Source: Sphingomonas sp. UV9 | GTDB lineage: Bacteria > Pseudomonadota > Alphaproteobacteria > Sphingomonadales > Sphingomonadaceae | NCBI RefSeq assembly: GCF_004101245.1 | Contig: NZ_SCIN01000002.1 | Coordinates: forward strand, 620,001-684,000 | Direction: 5' to 3' | Length of the DNA stretch: 64,000 nucleotides | In this document: piece after piece, positions 1 through 8,641 of the stretch | Numbering within the stretch: position 1 is the first letter of the stretch | How the letters are laid out: every line of letters starts with the position of its first letter | Made by a program: the position numbers and the translations under genes | Notes under the pieces: generated by a model | Seen by the model: only the letters and a program-made list of their open reading frames with translations | Database searches by the model: none | What the model was told of the DNA's origin: nothing

Positions 1-2
1 GT

Positions 3-2207
3 GTCGACGGCGTGTTCGTGAAGCGCGACGGTTTCTACAAGAACGTCACGGCGGCCAACGGCAGCGAAAGCCGCATCAACGATCGCGATCGCTATTTCGT
101 TCGCGGGCAGCTTCTGTTCAAGCCGACCGATCGCCTGAGCTTCCGCCTGATCGGCGACTATTCGCATCGTAAGGAAAGCTGCTGCGGCGCGGTGTATTAC
201 AGCCAGGTCGAGACGACCGATCCGACGGCCAATGCCGCTGGCGTCGCGCCGTTCTTCGCGACGGTCAACACCGATGGCGCGGTGGTCAACAATGCCACCA
301 ACCGGATTACCGAGATCCTGCGCCGGCAGGGTGCCGTGTTCCCGCTGGCCGGCAATACGGCCAATCCGTACAGCCGTGAGGTGGCGGTGACGCCCGGTCA
401 GACCTACCGGAACACCACGAAGGATTATGGCGGCTCGCTGCAGGCCGACTGGGATCTGGGCGGCGCGACCTTTACCTCGATCACATCGTATCGTGAGTAT
501 AAGTCGGGCAATGCTAGCGACATCGACTATACGAACATCGATCTGACCAACCGTGCCGACGACGGCAACGCCTATCGCCAGTTCAAGACCTTTACGCAGG
601 AAGCGCGCCTCCAGGGCTCGCTGTTCAACGAAAAGCTCGACTGGTTGGTCGGTGGTTTCTACTCGAACGAGAAGCTAAAGCTCGTCGACAACGCGAAGTT
701 CGGTGCGCAGTACGGTCAGTTCGCAGCCTGCCGCCTCGTCGCGACGGTCAGCCCTGTCACCGCGCTGCAAAACCAGAACAACCCGGGCTGCATGAGCGCA
801 CTCGGACGGGCGACAATCGCTGGCGCCTTTGGTCCAGCAGGGGGCCTGATCACGTCGGCGCTCGACCGGCTGACTGGCGGTCCGGGCCTGGGCGGCGGCG
901 TCAACAATGTGGGTGATTCGGGCACGGTCTACCGGCAGAAGAGCGAGAATTACGCCTTCTTCACGCACAACATCCTTCACCTGACCGACACGCTCTCGCT
1001 TACCGGTGGCCTGCGCTACACACACGAGCAGAAGGATTTCCGCGCCAAGTTCAACAACAACAATAGCGTCTGCCCGATCCAGCAGGCAGCGCTCGCGCCG
1101 TTGACGCAGACGCAGAGCGGCGTGACGGCGTTCGCGCAGGGTATCGTGACGCTCACCTGCACGGGCAATTCGAGCACGGCGTTGAACGGGTTGAATCTCA
1201 ACGACAGCTTCGGCGACGGCGAATTCACCGGCACGGCGGTCCTCTCTTGGAAGCCGTTCACAAAGCTGCTGACCTACGCATCCTATGCCAAGGGCTACAA
1301 GGCTGGCGGCTACAATCTCGATCGCTCGGATCTGGGCGGCGTCAACGGCGTATTGTCCGGGCGTACCAATGCCGACGCTGCGGGCTTGCAGTTCAACGCG
1401 GAGAAGGTGAACAACTACGAGATCGGCGCGAAGTTCAACACGCGTCGCTTTACCCTGAACGTCGCTGCGTTCCGTCAGGAATTCACCGATTTCCAGCTCA
1501 ACACGTTCAACGGCTCGATCTTCGTCGTGCAGAATATCCAGGGGTGCAAGGACAACCTCAACGGGCTCGACAGCGATAACGGCTTCAACCCCGTCACCGG
1601 TGCACAGACCGGCACCTGCGCCCCGAACCGGTCGACCAAAGCGGGCGTGATCTCGCAGGGTGTCGAGCTCGAAGCGACGATGTCGCCGATCAAGCAGGTC
1701 ACCTTCACCGCGGGCTACACCTATGCCGACACGTTTGCCCGCAAGAACCTGGTCGGCAGCTCGACCACCGGCGAGGCGCTCGACCGTTCGCTCTTCCTGC
1801 TGCCGGGCAGCCAGTTGTCGAATGCGCCGAAGAACGTCGTCACCACGTCGTTCGCCTGGACGCCGGATATCGGTTCGAACGGCCTGTCGGGCTTGTTCTA
1901 CGTCGATAGCCGCCTGTCGTCCGACTACAACACCGGGTCGGATCTGGCCCCGGAGAAGAAGCAGGATGGCTTTGCGGTGGTCAACGCCCGCGTCGGTCTG
2001 CGCGGCAAGGACCAGATCTGGGCGCTGGAGTTCTGGGCACAGAATGTGTTCAACAAGAACTACATCCAGGTTGCGTTCAACACGCCGTTCCAGGGTGCAG
2101 GCTCCTCAGCCAACGTCGCTGCGTATGGCGGCACCGGCAACGCGCTCTACTCGGCGTTCCTGGCCGAGCCACGCACCTACGGCCTGACGCTCCGCTCGCG
2201 CTTCTGA
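3..2207 (+). CDS. TonB-dependent receptor, 5' end outside window
   Basis: This is the C-terminal part of an outer-membrane TonB-dependent receptor, about 735 residues seen. The reading frame is open from base 3, so the signal peptide, TonB box and most of the plug lie before the window. The visible start matches the end of a plug domain (VDGVFVKRDG), followed by alternating beta-strand segments of a 22-strand barrel. The family motif YASYAKGYKAGGYN is near residue 430. The chain ends LAEPRTYGLTLRSRF, with the terminal aromatic residue recognised by the BAM machinery. Cysteine-containing extracellular loops (CCGAV, CRLV, NPGCMS, CPIQQ, CTGN) are visible. Such receptors import siderophores, cobalamin, sugars or other large ligands. 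The ligand cannot be told from this sequence. An intrinsic terminator follows the stop codon. Confidence 0.93.
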   Translation, partial: VDGVFVKRDGFYKNVTAANGSESRINDRDRYFVRGQLLFKPTDRLSFRLIGDYSHRKESCCGAVYYSQVETTDPTANAAGVAPFFATVNTDGAVVNNATNRITEILRRQGAVFPLAGNTANPYSREVAVTPGQTYRNTTKDYGGSLQADWDLGGATFTSITSYREYKSGNASDIDYTNIDLTNRADDGNAYRQFKTFTQEARLQGSLFNEKLDWLVGGFYSNEKLKLVDNAKFGAQYGQFAACRLVATVSPVTALQNQNNPGCMSALGRATIAGAFGPAGGLITSALDRLTGGPGLGGGVNNVGDSGTVYRQKSENYAFFTHNILHLTDTLSLTGGLRYTHEQKDFRAKFNNNNSVCPIQQAALAPLTQTQSGVTAFAQGIVTLTCTGNSSTALNGLNLNDSFGDGEFTGTAVLSWKPFTKLLTYASYAKGYKAGGYNLDRSDLGGVNGVLSGRTNADAAGLQFNAEKVNNYEIGAKFNTRRFTLNVAAFRQEFTDFQLNTFNGSIFVVQNIQGCKDNLNGLDSDNGFNPVTGAQTGTCAPNRSTKAGVISQGVELEATMSPIKQVTFTAGYTYADTFARKNLVGSSTTGEALDRSLFLLPGSQLSNAPKNVVTTSFAWTPDIGSNGLSGLFYVDSRLSSDYNTGSDLAPEKKQDGFAVVNARVGLRGKDQIWALEFWAQNVFNKNYIQVAFNTPFQGAGSSANVAAYGGTGNALYSAFLAEPRTYGLTLRSRF

Positions 2208-2223
2208 TCGGATAGCCTCAAGT

Positions 2224-2262
2224 GAAAAGCCGGCTCGCAGGTTTCTGCGGGCCGGCTTTTTC
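2224..2262 (+). terminator. Intrinsic terminator of the TonB receptor gene
   Basis: A GC-rich hairpin begins 16 bases after the receptor stop codon. AAAAGCCGGC pairs with GCCGGCTTTTT, with further pairing CTCGCAG/CTGCGGG toward the loop. The hairpin is followed by a T run. Confidence 0.85.
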
Positions 2263-2274
2263 GTGTTCCTCTCC

Positions 2275-2371
2275 CGTCATTCCCGCGGAGGCGGGAACCC
2301 ATACTGGCTGACCTAGCGGCGAAACCGCGAACGTTTGAGAATCTGGATCCCCGCCTGCGCGGGGATGACGA
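2275..2371. repeat. Palindromic intergenic repeat (CGTCATTCCCGC type)
   Basis: Inverted repeat of about 97 bases between two convergent genes. It begins CGTCATTCCCGCGGAGGCG and ends with the related complement (CCCCGCCTGCGCGGGGATGACG). Each end is also a small hairpin. It resembles the other REP-like elements of this window but has its own interior. Confidence 0.75.
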
Positions 2372-2385
2372 GATAGGGGTAGCGG

Positions 2386-5133
2386 CTACGCCGCCAGGTC
2401 GATCTCTTCGCCCGCCGCCGCCGCCAGCAACCGGCGTTCCAGCGTCTTCAACCGGGCCGGCTGCGTAATCCTGTCCCCCGTCAGGTCAGTGATGTAGAAC
2501 GTATCCACCGCGCGCTCGCCGTACGTCGCGACATGTGCGGAGTGAATCGTCACCTTCGACTGGAACAGCGCGTTGGCGAGCTGGTTGAGCAGCGCCGGCC
2601 GATCTCGCGCGTTCACCTCGACGACGGTGAACCGATTCGACGCCTTGTTGTCGACCAGCGCATTGGGGACGATGTCGAACGCCTCCGCGCGCGTCCGGGG
2701 CAAAGCCTTCGCCACCAGTCGGTCGGCAAGCTTGCCGCGGTTGGCCAGCGCATCCTCGATCGCCGTCTTCAACCGTGACACCTGTTCGGTTCCATCGAAG
2801 GGGCGCCCAAATGGATCCTGCACCAGGAAGTTGTCGACCGCCATGCCGTCGCGCGTGGTGTGGATTCGCGCATCGATGATGTTGCCGCCGGCGACGTGGA
2901 TCGCGCCGGCGATGCGGTAGAATAGCCCCGGATGATCGGCCGCGTAGATCGTCACCAGGGTAGCGCCGCGGCCTGGATAGACGTGCGCGTCGATCGCAAG
3001 CTGCGCGTCGCCGGTGGTCGCGAGGAAGCGGGCATTGTGCGCGAGCACGTCCTCGGGTTCGGCGATCCAATACGCTTCGGGCAGTCGGTGGACCAGCGTC
3101 GCGAACGTCGCCTCGTCCCAGCCGAGCGCATCGCGCAGATGCTCCTGCTTGGCCGCGATGCGTTCGGCACGGCCCTTCTGCTTGTGGCCAAGGCGCAGCA
3201 CCTCTTCGGCAGACTCGTACAGATCGCCGAGCAACTGGCGTTTCCAGCCGTTCCAGACGCCTGGTCCCACCGCGCGGATGTCGACGATCGTCAGTGTGAG
3301 CAGCAGGCGGAGACGTTCCGGGCTCTGCACCACATCGCAGAAATCGAGGATCGTCTTGAAGTCGCTGAGGTCCCGCTTGAACGCGGTTGCCGACATCAGC
3401 AAATGCCAGCGCACCAGCCACGCGACCGTCTCGGTCTCTGCGGGCGTCAGCCCGAAGCGCGGGCACAGCCGCTGCGCCACCTCCGCGCCGAGGATCGAAT
3501 GATCGCCGCCGCGGCCCTTGGCGATATCGTGGAGCAGGACCGCGACATACAGCGCGCGCCGCGAGACGATCTGTTCGAAGATCGCGCTGGCGAGCGGATG
3601 ATCCTCCTTCAGCACGCCGTTCTCGATCCGCGCGAGCAGGCCGATCGCACGGATGGTGTGCTCGTCGACGGTGTAGTGGTGATACATGTCGAACTGCATC
3701 TGCGCGACGACGCGCGCAAAATCGGGCACGAACCGGCCAAACACGCCCGCCTCGTTCATCCAGCGCAGCACGAGCTCGGGATCGCGCGGGGAGGTCAGCA
3801 CGTCGAGGAAGAGGGCGTTGGCGGTCGGGCTGTTGCGAACGTCGTCGACCAGCTTCGCGTCGCGAGCGGCGGCGCGCATCGCGAGCGGATGGATCTCGAC
3901 GCCGTGCTTGTCGGCGAGCTGGAAGATCTCGATCAGGCGTTCGGGATCGGCCTGGAAGAAGTCGTCGCTCGGCAGCGCCAACCGCCCGCGGTCGAGCACG
4001 AAGCCGTTCAGCTTGCGCGGCGACCGACGGATCGTCGGCAGGCCGAAACGCCGTCCCCGCGCCGCGAACTTCTCGTCGAGGTGCGCAAGGAAAACACCGC
4101 TGAGCGTGCCCACCGTCTTCGCCTGCAGGAAGTAGAACTGCATGAACCGCTCGACCTTCGACTTTCCCGGTCGGTCGGAGAAGCGCATCCGGTCCGCAAT
4201 TTCGCGTTGCAGGTCGAAGGTCAGGCGGTCCTCGGCGCGGCCGGTGATGCTGTGCAGGTGGCAGCGCACGGCTTGGAAGAAATTGTCGGCGCGGTGGAAC
4301 AGGCGATATTCCGCCTTGGTGAACAGCCCGACGCCGACCAGTTCGGCGGCGCGCTGCACGTCGTAGATGTACTTGCCGATCCAGAAGAGCGCGTGGAGAT
4401 CGCGCAGGCCGCCCTTGCCCTCCTTGACGTTGGGCTCGACGACGTAGCGCGTGTCGCCCATTTTCCGATGCCGTGCGTCGCGTTCGGCAAGCTTATCGGC
4501 GATGAAGGTCCGCGCGGTGTCCGCCTGGACCTCGGTCTTGAAGCGGTGCGAGGCCTGTTCGTAGAGGTCGGGATCGCCGCAGACGTAGCGCGCCTCGAGC
4601 AGCGCGGTGCGGACCGTCACGTCGGCCTTGGCCTGGCGAACCATCTCGTCGAGCGAGCGGCTGGACTGGCCGAGCTTCAATCCGAGGTCCCACAGTGCAT
4701 AGAGCATCGATTCGATCACGCGCTCGGCCCAGGGCGTCTGCTTGCCGGGCGTGAGGAAGCCGATATCGACGTCCGAATGCGGCGCCATTTCCGCGCGGCC
4801 ATAGCCGCCGACAGCGATGATCGTCAGCCGCTCGCCGATCGTCGGATTGGGCAGCGGGTAGAGGCGTTGCGTGGTGAAATCGAACAGGATGCGGAGCAAC
4901 TGGTCGATCAGATAGGCCTGTGCACCGGATGCTTCGAGCCCGCGCGACGGATGTTCGACGAGACGGCGTTCGACCTCGACCCGGCCCTTTTCGAGCGCGG
5001 CCTTCAGCAGCAGTGTCGCGTCGCGACGTAGCGCGCTCGGGTCGACACCTTCCAAGGCAGCGATGGTTTCGGCGACGGCGCGGCGATCGATAATCGTGCG
5101 ACGGTTCGGGAGGTGGTCGAAGCGGCCTGTCAT
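2386..5133 (-). CDS. glnD: Bifunctional PII uridylyltransferase / uridylyl-removing enzyme
   Basis: Nitrogen sensor that uridylylates PII proteins when glutamine is low and de-uridylylates them when it is high. The 915-residue product has the family's order: a nucleotidyltransferase domain with VGGYGRAEM and HSDVDIGF (about residues 108-126), a GlnE-like helical region, an HD domain with LLHDIAKGRGGDHS (H535, D536) for the removing activity, and two C-terminal ACT domains (about 730-800 and 840-910) that bind glutamine. The frame is open to 5238, but that start would run into hom. ATG at 5133 begins MTGRFDHLP, the normal start region for this family, and leaves a 92-base divergent promoter region shared with hom. 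Confidence 0.96.
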   Translation of the reverse strand: MTGRFDHLPNRRTIIDRRAVAETIAALEGVDPSALRRDATLLLKAALEKGRVEVERRLVEHPSRGLEASGAQAYLIDQLLRILFDFTTQRLYPLPNPTIGERLTIIAVGGYGRAEMAPHSDVDIGFLTPGKQTPWAERVIESMLYALWDLGLKLGQSSRSLDEMVRQAKADVTVRTALLEARYVCGDPDLYEQASHRFKTEVQADTARTFIADKLAERDARHRKMGDTRYVVEPNVKEGKGGLRDLHALFWIGKYIYDVQRAAELVGVGLFTKAEYRLFHRADNFFQAVRCHLHSITGRAEDRLTFDLQREIADRMRFSDRPGKSKVERFMQFYFLQAKTVGTLSGVFLAHLDEKFAARGRRFGLPTIRRSPRKLNGFVLDRGRLALPSDDFFQADPERLIEIFQLADKHGVEIHPLAMRAAARDAKLVDDVRNSPTANALFLDVLTSPRDPELVLRWMNEAGVFGRFVPDFARVVAQMQFDMYHHYTVDEHTIRAIGLLARIENGVLKEDHPLASAIFEQIVSRRALYVAVLLHDIAKGRGGDHSILGAEVAQRLCPRFGLTPAETETVAWLVRWHLLMSATAFKRDLSDFKTILDFCDVVQSPERLRLLLTLTIVDIRAVGPGVWNGWKRQLLGDLYESAEEVLRLGHKQKGRAERIAAKQEHLRDALGWDEATFATLVHRLPEAYWIAEPEDVLAHNARFLATTGDAQLAIDAHVYPGRGATLVTIYAADHPGLFYRIAGAIHVAGGNIIDARIHTTRDGMAVDNFLVQDPFGRPFDGTEQVSRLKTAIEDALANRGKLADRLVAKALPRTRAEAFDIVPNALVDNKASNRFTVVEVNARDRPALLNQLANALFQSKVTIHSAHVATYGERAVDTFYITDLTGDRITQPARLKTLERRLLAAAAGEEIDLAA

Positions 5134-5225
5134 GTCGCCCCAGATAGGGGCGGGGGCGGGCCGCGTCATCAGGATTGCGCAAACCGCCCGCGAAACGTAA
5201 CCGGACGCGCGAGTGGAGGACGAAA

Positions 5226-6515
5226 ATGAGCGAACCATTGCGCGTGGCCCTTGCGGGGCTGGGGACTGTCGGCGGCGGGGTGATCCGGTTGTTGGATGCG
5301 AACCGGGAGTTGATCGCGCGTCGTGCCGGTCGCGAGATCGAGATCGTTGCAGTATCCGCGCGCGACCGCGGCAAGGATCGCGGCGTCGATCTGTCGCGCT
5401 TTGCGTGGGTCGACGACACGACCGCGTTGGCGAAACAGCCGGGCGCCGATGTCGTGGTCGAACTGATCGGCGGCTCGGACGGCCCGGCGCTGACCTTGGC
5501 GCGCAGCACGCTGGCGGCGGGGCGCAGCTTCGTCACCGCGAACAAGGCGATGATTGCGCATCATGGGCTCGAACTTGCGCAGGCCGCCGAGACCGCCGGC
5601 GTTGCGCTAAAGTTCGAGGCAGCGGTCGCGGGCGGCATCCCCGTGATCAAGGGCCTGCGTGAGGGCGCGGCGGCAAACGAGATCGCCCGTGTCTACGGGA
5701 TCCTCAACGGGACCTGCAATTTCATCTTGTCGAAGATGGAATCGGAAGGCCGCGATTTCGCCGAGGTGCTCGCCGAGGCGCAGGCTTTGGGGTTCGCCGA
5801 GTCCGATCCGAGCTTCGACATCGACGGCGTGGACGCGGCGCACAAGCTGTCGATCCTGGCGGCGGTCGCATTCGGAACGCAGCCGGCGTTCGACGACGTC
5901 GCGATCAGCGGCATTCGTCACCTGCTCGGCGCGGATATCGCCGAGGCGGCGGCGCTCGGCTATCGCGTGCGGCTGCTCGGGCTGGCCGAGGCGGGGGCGG
6001 CCGGGCTGTTCCAGCGTGTCCATCCGCATCTTGTGCCGATCGATCACCCGCTGGCGCACGTCACCGGGTCGCTCAACGCGGTCGTGGCGGAGGGTAATTT
6101 CGTCGGCCGGTTGCTGTTCCAGGGTGCCGGCGCAGGCGACGGCCCGACCGCGAGCGCGGTGGTCGCCGACCTGATCGACATCGCCCGGGGCGAGTTCGGT
6201 CCGCCGTTCGCGATGCCGGTGATGTCGCTCACGGCCGCGTCGAAAGCGGACAGCGGCGAGCGGCGTGGGCGCGCGTATCTGCGCTTCACCGTGGCGGACC
6301 GGGTCGGCGTGCTGGCCGAGATCGCCGCGGCGATGCGGGATGCGGGCGTCTCGATCGAGAGTCTGATCCAGCGTGGCGCGATCGCCGATGGCAGCGTGCT
6401 GGTGGCAATCGTGACGCATGAGAGCCCAGAGCGCTCGATCGCGCAGGCGCTGGAGAAACTGCGGGGATCGCAGAGTCTCGTGGGGCAACCGATGTGGATG
6501 CATATTCTGGATTGA
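5226..6515 (+). CDS. hom: Homoserine dehydrogenase
   Basis: NAD(P)-dependent reduction of aspartate semialdehyde to homoserine, the branch point toward threonine and methionine. The protein has 429 residues. An N-terminal Rossmann fold shows LAGLGTVGGGV (about 8-18), the catalytic middle domain holds the GILNGTCNFILSKM segment, and a C-terminal ACT domain (about 350-429, RFTVADRVGVLAEIAAAM) probably gives threonine feedback control. ATG at 5226 is preceded by GGAGGA with good spacing. It is divergent from glnD and the promoter regions overlap. No SAM-type riboswitch fold was recognised in the short leader. Confidence 0.96.
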   Translation: MSEPLRVALAGLGTVGGGVIRLLDANRELIARRAGREIEIVAVSARDRGKDRGVDLSRFAWVDDTTALAKQPGADVVVELIGGSDGPALTLARSTLAAGRSFVTANKAMIAHHGLELAQAAETAGVALKFEAAVAGGIPVIKGLREGAAANEIARVYGILNGTCNFILSKMESEGRDFAEVLAEAQALGFAESDPSFDIDGVDAAHKLSILAAVAFGTQPAFDDVAISGIRHLLGADIAEAAALGYRVRLLGLAEAGAAGLFQRVHPHLVPIDHPLAHVTGSLNAVVAEGNFVGRLLFQGAGAGDGPTASAVVADLIDIARGEFGPPFAMPVMSLTAASKADSGERRGRAYLRFTVADRVGVLAEIAAAMRDAGVSIESLIQRGAIADGSVLVAIVTHESPERSIAQALEKLRGSQSLVGQPMWMHILD

Positions 6516-6540
6516 GGTCCGGGCAACCCCAGAGGTTACC

Positions 6541-6643
6541 ACCCCCGCGGAGGCCGGGGCCCAATTGGCAAGGCCGTGGTAACGACGCGCGCCCTTCGTT
6601 GGCAGCGTTCCCCAATTGGGCCCCGACCTTCGTCGGGGTGCGG
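6541..6643. repeat. Palindromic repeat, GGGCCCAATTGG family, copy 1
   Basis: About 103-base element after hom. The ends are inverted repeats (CGGAGGCCGGGGCCCAATTG against CCAATTGGGCCCCGAC). The interior contains GTAACGACGC and CCTTCGTT. A second copy at 32692-32793 shares both ends and the interior pattern. Confidence 0.8.
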
Positions 6644-6679
6644 TTGCCGCATCGTATTGCTACGGTTTCTGCCCCCTCT

Positions 6680-6735
6680 TGTTCTCCCGTGAAAGGCGGG
6701 AGCCCAGCCTGGGTCCCCGCCTTCGCGGGGAAACA
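6680..6735. repeat. 55-bp palindromic repeat (TGTTCTCCCGCGAAGG family)
   Basis: Two adjacent hairpins, TTCTCCCGTGAAAGGCGGGA and GTCCCCGCCTTCGCGGGGA, joined by a short GCCCAGCCTGG linker. This family recurs at 15078, 34292, 44084, 46750 (inside pyrD), 53921 and 63956. This copy carries one extra base in the left hairpin loop. Confidence 0.85.
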
Positions 6736-6760
6736 TGAAGAGCAGACGCGCTGCGTTACC

Positions 6761-7222
6761 TTACTTCGCCGGCTCATCCAGTACGATCGGCATGCGGTTC
6801 GACGTATCCGGCTTCTTCCGAAACTTCCGCGCCACGTCTCGCACCAGCGCCATCGGATCCTTGCCCTCGCCATTCTCGCAGCAGCTATGCGGATCGATCA
6901 GCGCGCCGATGCCGCGGATCAGGACGACCGGGACCGTCAGCAAATCCACGCCCGTGCAGCCGCCGGGCGGGCAGGGCCGCCCGGCATTGTCCAGCGCGGC
7001 GCGCGGATCGCCGGTCGGCTGGCGTGGGCGATCCTGGGGCGGGCGTTCGCCGGGGAGGGGCAGGCGCTGCTCGGGCGTGCCCTTGCCGCCGCAGACGACG
7101 ATCTCGGTCGGGCTCGAACCGGGGCATGCCGGCGGGTTCAGGATCGACCAGCTTTGCGGCGGCGGTGCCACGATCGGTGTAGTCGGGGTGGCGGCTTGCA
7201 ACAGGATCGACAGCAGAATCAT
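6761..7222 (-). CDS. Small secreted protein of unknown function, tandem paralogue 1
   Basis: 153 residues with a short hydrophobic N-terminus (MILLSILLQAATPTTPI), compatible with export. I do not recognise a named family. It shares features with the gene behind it at 7238: a cysteine near residue 33, the signature EIVVCGGKG, an R-L-P motif, and a C-terminus reading KKPDTSNRMPIVLDEP against KKPDKTGRVPIDLDGP. Several paired cysteines (CPPGGC, SCCE) suggest disulfides. ATG at 7222 has only a G-rich stretch in front of it as a ribosome site. It is the last of three minus-strand genes and was probably formed by duplication. Confidence 0.75.
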   Translation of the reverse strand: MILLSILLQAATPTTPIVAPPPQSWSILNPPACPGSSPTEIVVCGGKGTPEQRLPLPGERPPQDRPRQPTGDPRAALDNAGRPCPPGGCTGVDLLTVPVVLIRGIGALIDPHSCCENGEGKDPMALVRDVARKFRKKPDTSNRMPIVLDEPAK

Positions 7223-7237
7223 GGCGCCCCCAAAGCC

Positions 7238-7666
7238 TTAGTTGACGGTACCGACGGGACCGTCGAGGTCGATCGGCACGCGCCCGGTCTTGTCAGGCTT
7301 CTTGGCGAGCGCGCTTTTGATCAGCCCGACCGCGGCCTTGGCGATCGGGGCGATCGGTGGGCCGAACCCGACCTGGCATCCGCGCTGGCTCGCGGCGCAC
7401 GGCGTGGACTCCAGATTGAGCGCGCGGACCGCGCTGAGTTTCGGGTTGGAGGCGACCGCGTGATCGGGCGGCCCGCGGTCGTCGCGCATCGGCAGACGCG
7501 GGCTGTTCTTGGCGGTCGCCCCGCAAACGATGATCTCATTGCCGTCCTGCGATGCGGAGGCGCAGGGATCGACCAAAATCGAGAAACGCTCGGCACGCGG
7601 CGTTTGCGTCGCAGGTGCGGGAGCAGTCGCCTGGGCGAGAATCAGCAACGTGGCGGTTATGAGCAT
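7238..7666 (-). CDS. Small secreted protein of unknown function, tandem paralogue 2
   Basis: About 142 residues. It starts with a signal-peptide-like stretch (MLITATLLILAQATAPAPA) and then shows FSILVDPC, the family signature EIIVCGATA, RLPM, and the KKPDKTGRVPIDLDGP tail shared with the gene at 6761. An in-frame GTG lies one codon earlier at 7669; ATG at 7666 is preferred. It lies 7 bases after the end of the third paralogue, so the three are probably one transcript. The function is unknown and export to the periplasm is inferred from the N-terminus only. Confidence 0.72.
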   Translation of the reverse strand: MLITATLLILAQATAPAPATQTPRAERFSILVDPCASASQDGNEIIVCGATAKNSPRLPMRDDRGPPDHAVASNPKLSAVRALNLESTPCAASQRGCQVGFGPPIAPIAKAAVGLIKSALAKKPDKTGRVPIDLDGPVGTVN

Positions 7667-7673
7667 CACAGCA

Positions 7674-8027
7674 TCACGGCGCAGGTGGGCGCATGCCGCT
7701 AGCGGTCACGTCCCCCGAGCCTTCGCCAGGACCAAACCCGACAGTAGCGCGAACCCCTGCACTGCCCCCGCCTATCAGAAAGGGACCCATGTCTTCCATC
7801 GGCGTGCGCGCATGGACCAAGGTCGCGCGCTGTTCCGCCACCATATCCCGGCGATCGACGGTCCGCGTCTCGAAGGGCACGCGGTAACGATCGGCCTTGC
7901 GCATGCCGCAGATCGTGATGTCTGTTTCGTTAGCGCTGGGCTGGCACCGTTGCTCCGCGGCCATTCGTGACTTCGCGGTAGTCATCAGCGGATCCTCGAC
8001 GAGTATCGACAGCAGCATAGCGAGCAT
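7674..8027 (-). CDS. Small protein of unknown function, tandem paralogue 3
   Basis: 117 residues, first gene of the three-gene set on the minus strand. A clear GGAGG stands 6 bases before ATG 8027, the best ribosome site of the three, so translation of the group probably begins here. It keeps the signature as DITICGMRKADRYRVPF but lacks the KKPD tail. Instead it ends in a glycine- and proline-rich segment (FGPGEGSGDVTASGMRPPAP). The N-terminus is only weakly hydrophobic (MLAMLLSILVEDP). The function is unknown. Confidence 0.68.
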   Translation of the reverse strand: MLAMLLSILVEDPLMTTAKSRMAAEQRCQPSANETDITICGMRKADRYRVPFETRTVDRRDMVAEQRATLVHARTPMEDMGPFLIGGGSAGVRATVGFGPGEGSGDVTASGMRPPAP

Positions 8028-8099
8028 GATCGCCTCCGGGCAAAGCCAGATACAGAATGACGAGGTTGGCCGCGCGCGGCAAGCACCATTCGGCGACGG

Positions 8100-8543
8100 T
8101 TAGTCGCCGGACGCCGCTTCGACCTTGGCGACGCCGAGCCGCGGGATGTCGATGGCCGGACAGCGGTCCATGACGACCTGGAGTCCAGCGGCCTCGGCAC
8201 GCGCCGCCGCCGCCTCGTTGACGACGCCGAGCTGCATCCACACCGCCTTCGCGCCCGCCGCGATCGCTTGGTCGACCGCGTCGCCGGCCGCAGCCGAATT
8301 ACGGAAGATGTCGACGATGTCGATCGGGTCGCCGAGCTGCGACAGGTCGCGGAAGACGAACTCGCCGTGGATATGCTCGCCGGTGATCTGCGGATTGACC
8401 GGGATCACGCGGTAGCCGTGCGCCTGAAGCTTGGCCATCACGCCATAGGAGGGACGGTCGGGGCGATCGGACGCGCCAATCATCGCGATGGTCCGCGCGC
8501 TTTCGAGCAAGCTCTTGATATCGGCATCGGCGGTCAACGGCAT
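8100..8543 (-). CDS. CoA-binding (YccU-like) protein
   Basis: 147-residue single-domain Rossmann-fold protein of the CoA_binding_2 family. The nucleotide-binding turn is IAMIGASDRPDRPSYGVM (about 19-36). It is followed by GYRVIPVNPQ, the IDIVDIFRNS segment, AVWMQLGVVNEAA and the C-terminal VVMDRCPAIDIPRL, all typical of this family. Members bind CoA or related nucleotides, but a physiological role is not established. It shares its orientation with mrp upstream, 98 bases away. Confidence 0.88.
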   Translation of the reverse strand: MPLTADADIKSLLESARTIAMIGASDRPDRPSYGVMAKLQAHGYRVIPVNPQITGEHIHGEFVFRDLSQLGDPIDIVDIFRNSAAAGDAVDQAIAAGAKAVWMQLGVVNEAAAARAEAAGLQVVMDRCPAIDIPRLGVAKVEAASGD

Positions 8544-8641
8544 CGATGCCTCCTGTCGGGGGAAACCTGGTCCGCTCGTACCGCAACCCTACGCGTCGGG
8601 TACGACCGGTAATCAGATAACGTCGAGCGGGCCTGCCGGTT

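Noticed and set aside
3387..4103. Arginine-rich frames inside glnD
   Set aside because: Typical out-of-frame translation of high-GC DNA, with no motif and no ribosome site.
2932..5031. Long open frame (699 codons) antisense to glnD
   Set aside because: It is an artefact of high GC codon use opposite glnD. It has no domain signature, and the glnD frame has all its motifs.
5134..5225. SAM riboswitch before hom
   Set aside because: The 92-base divergent region shows no recognisable SAM-II or SAH aptamer pairing and is too short with the promoters included.
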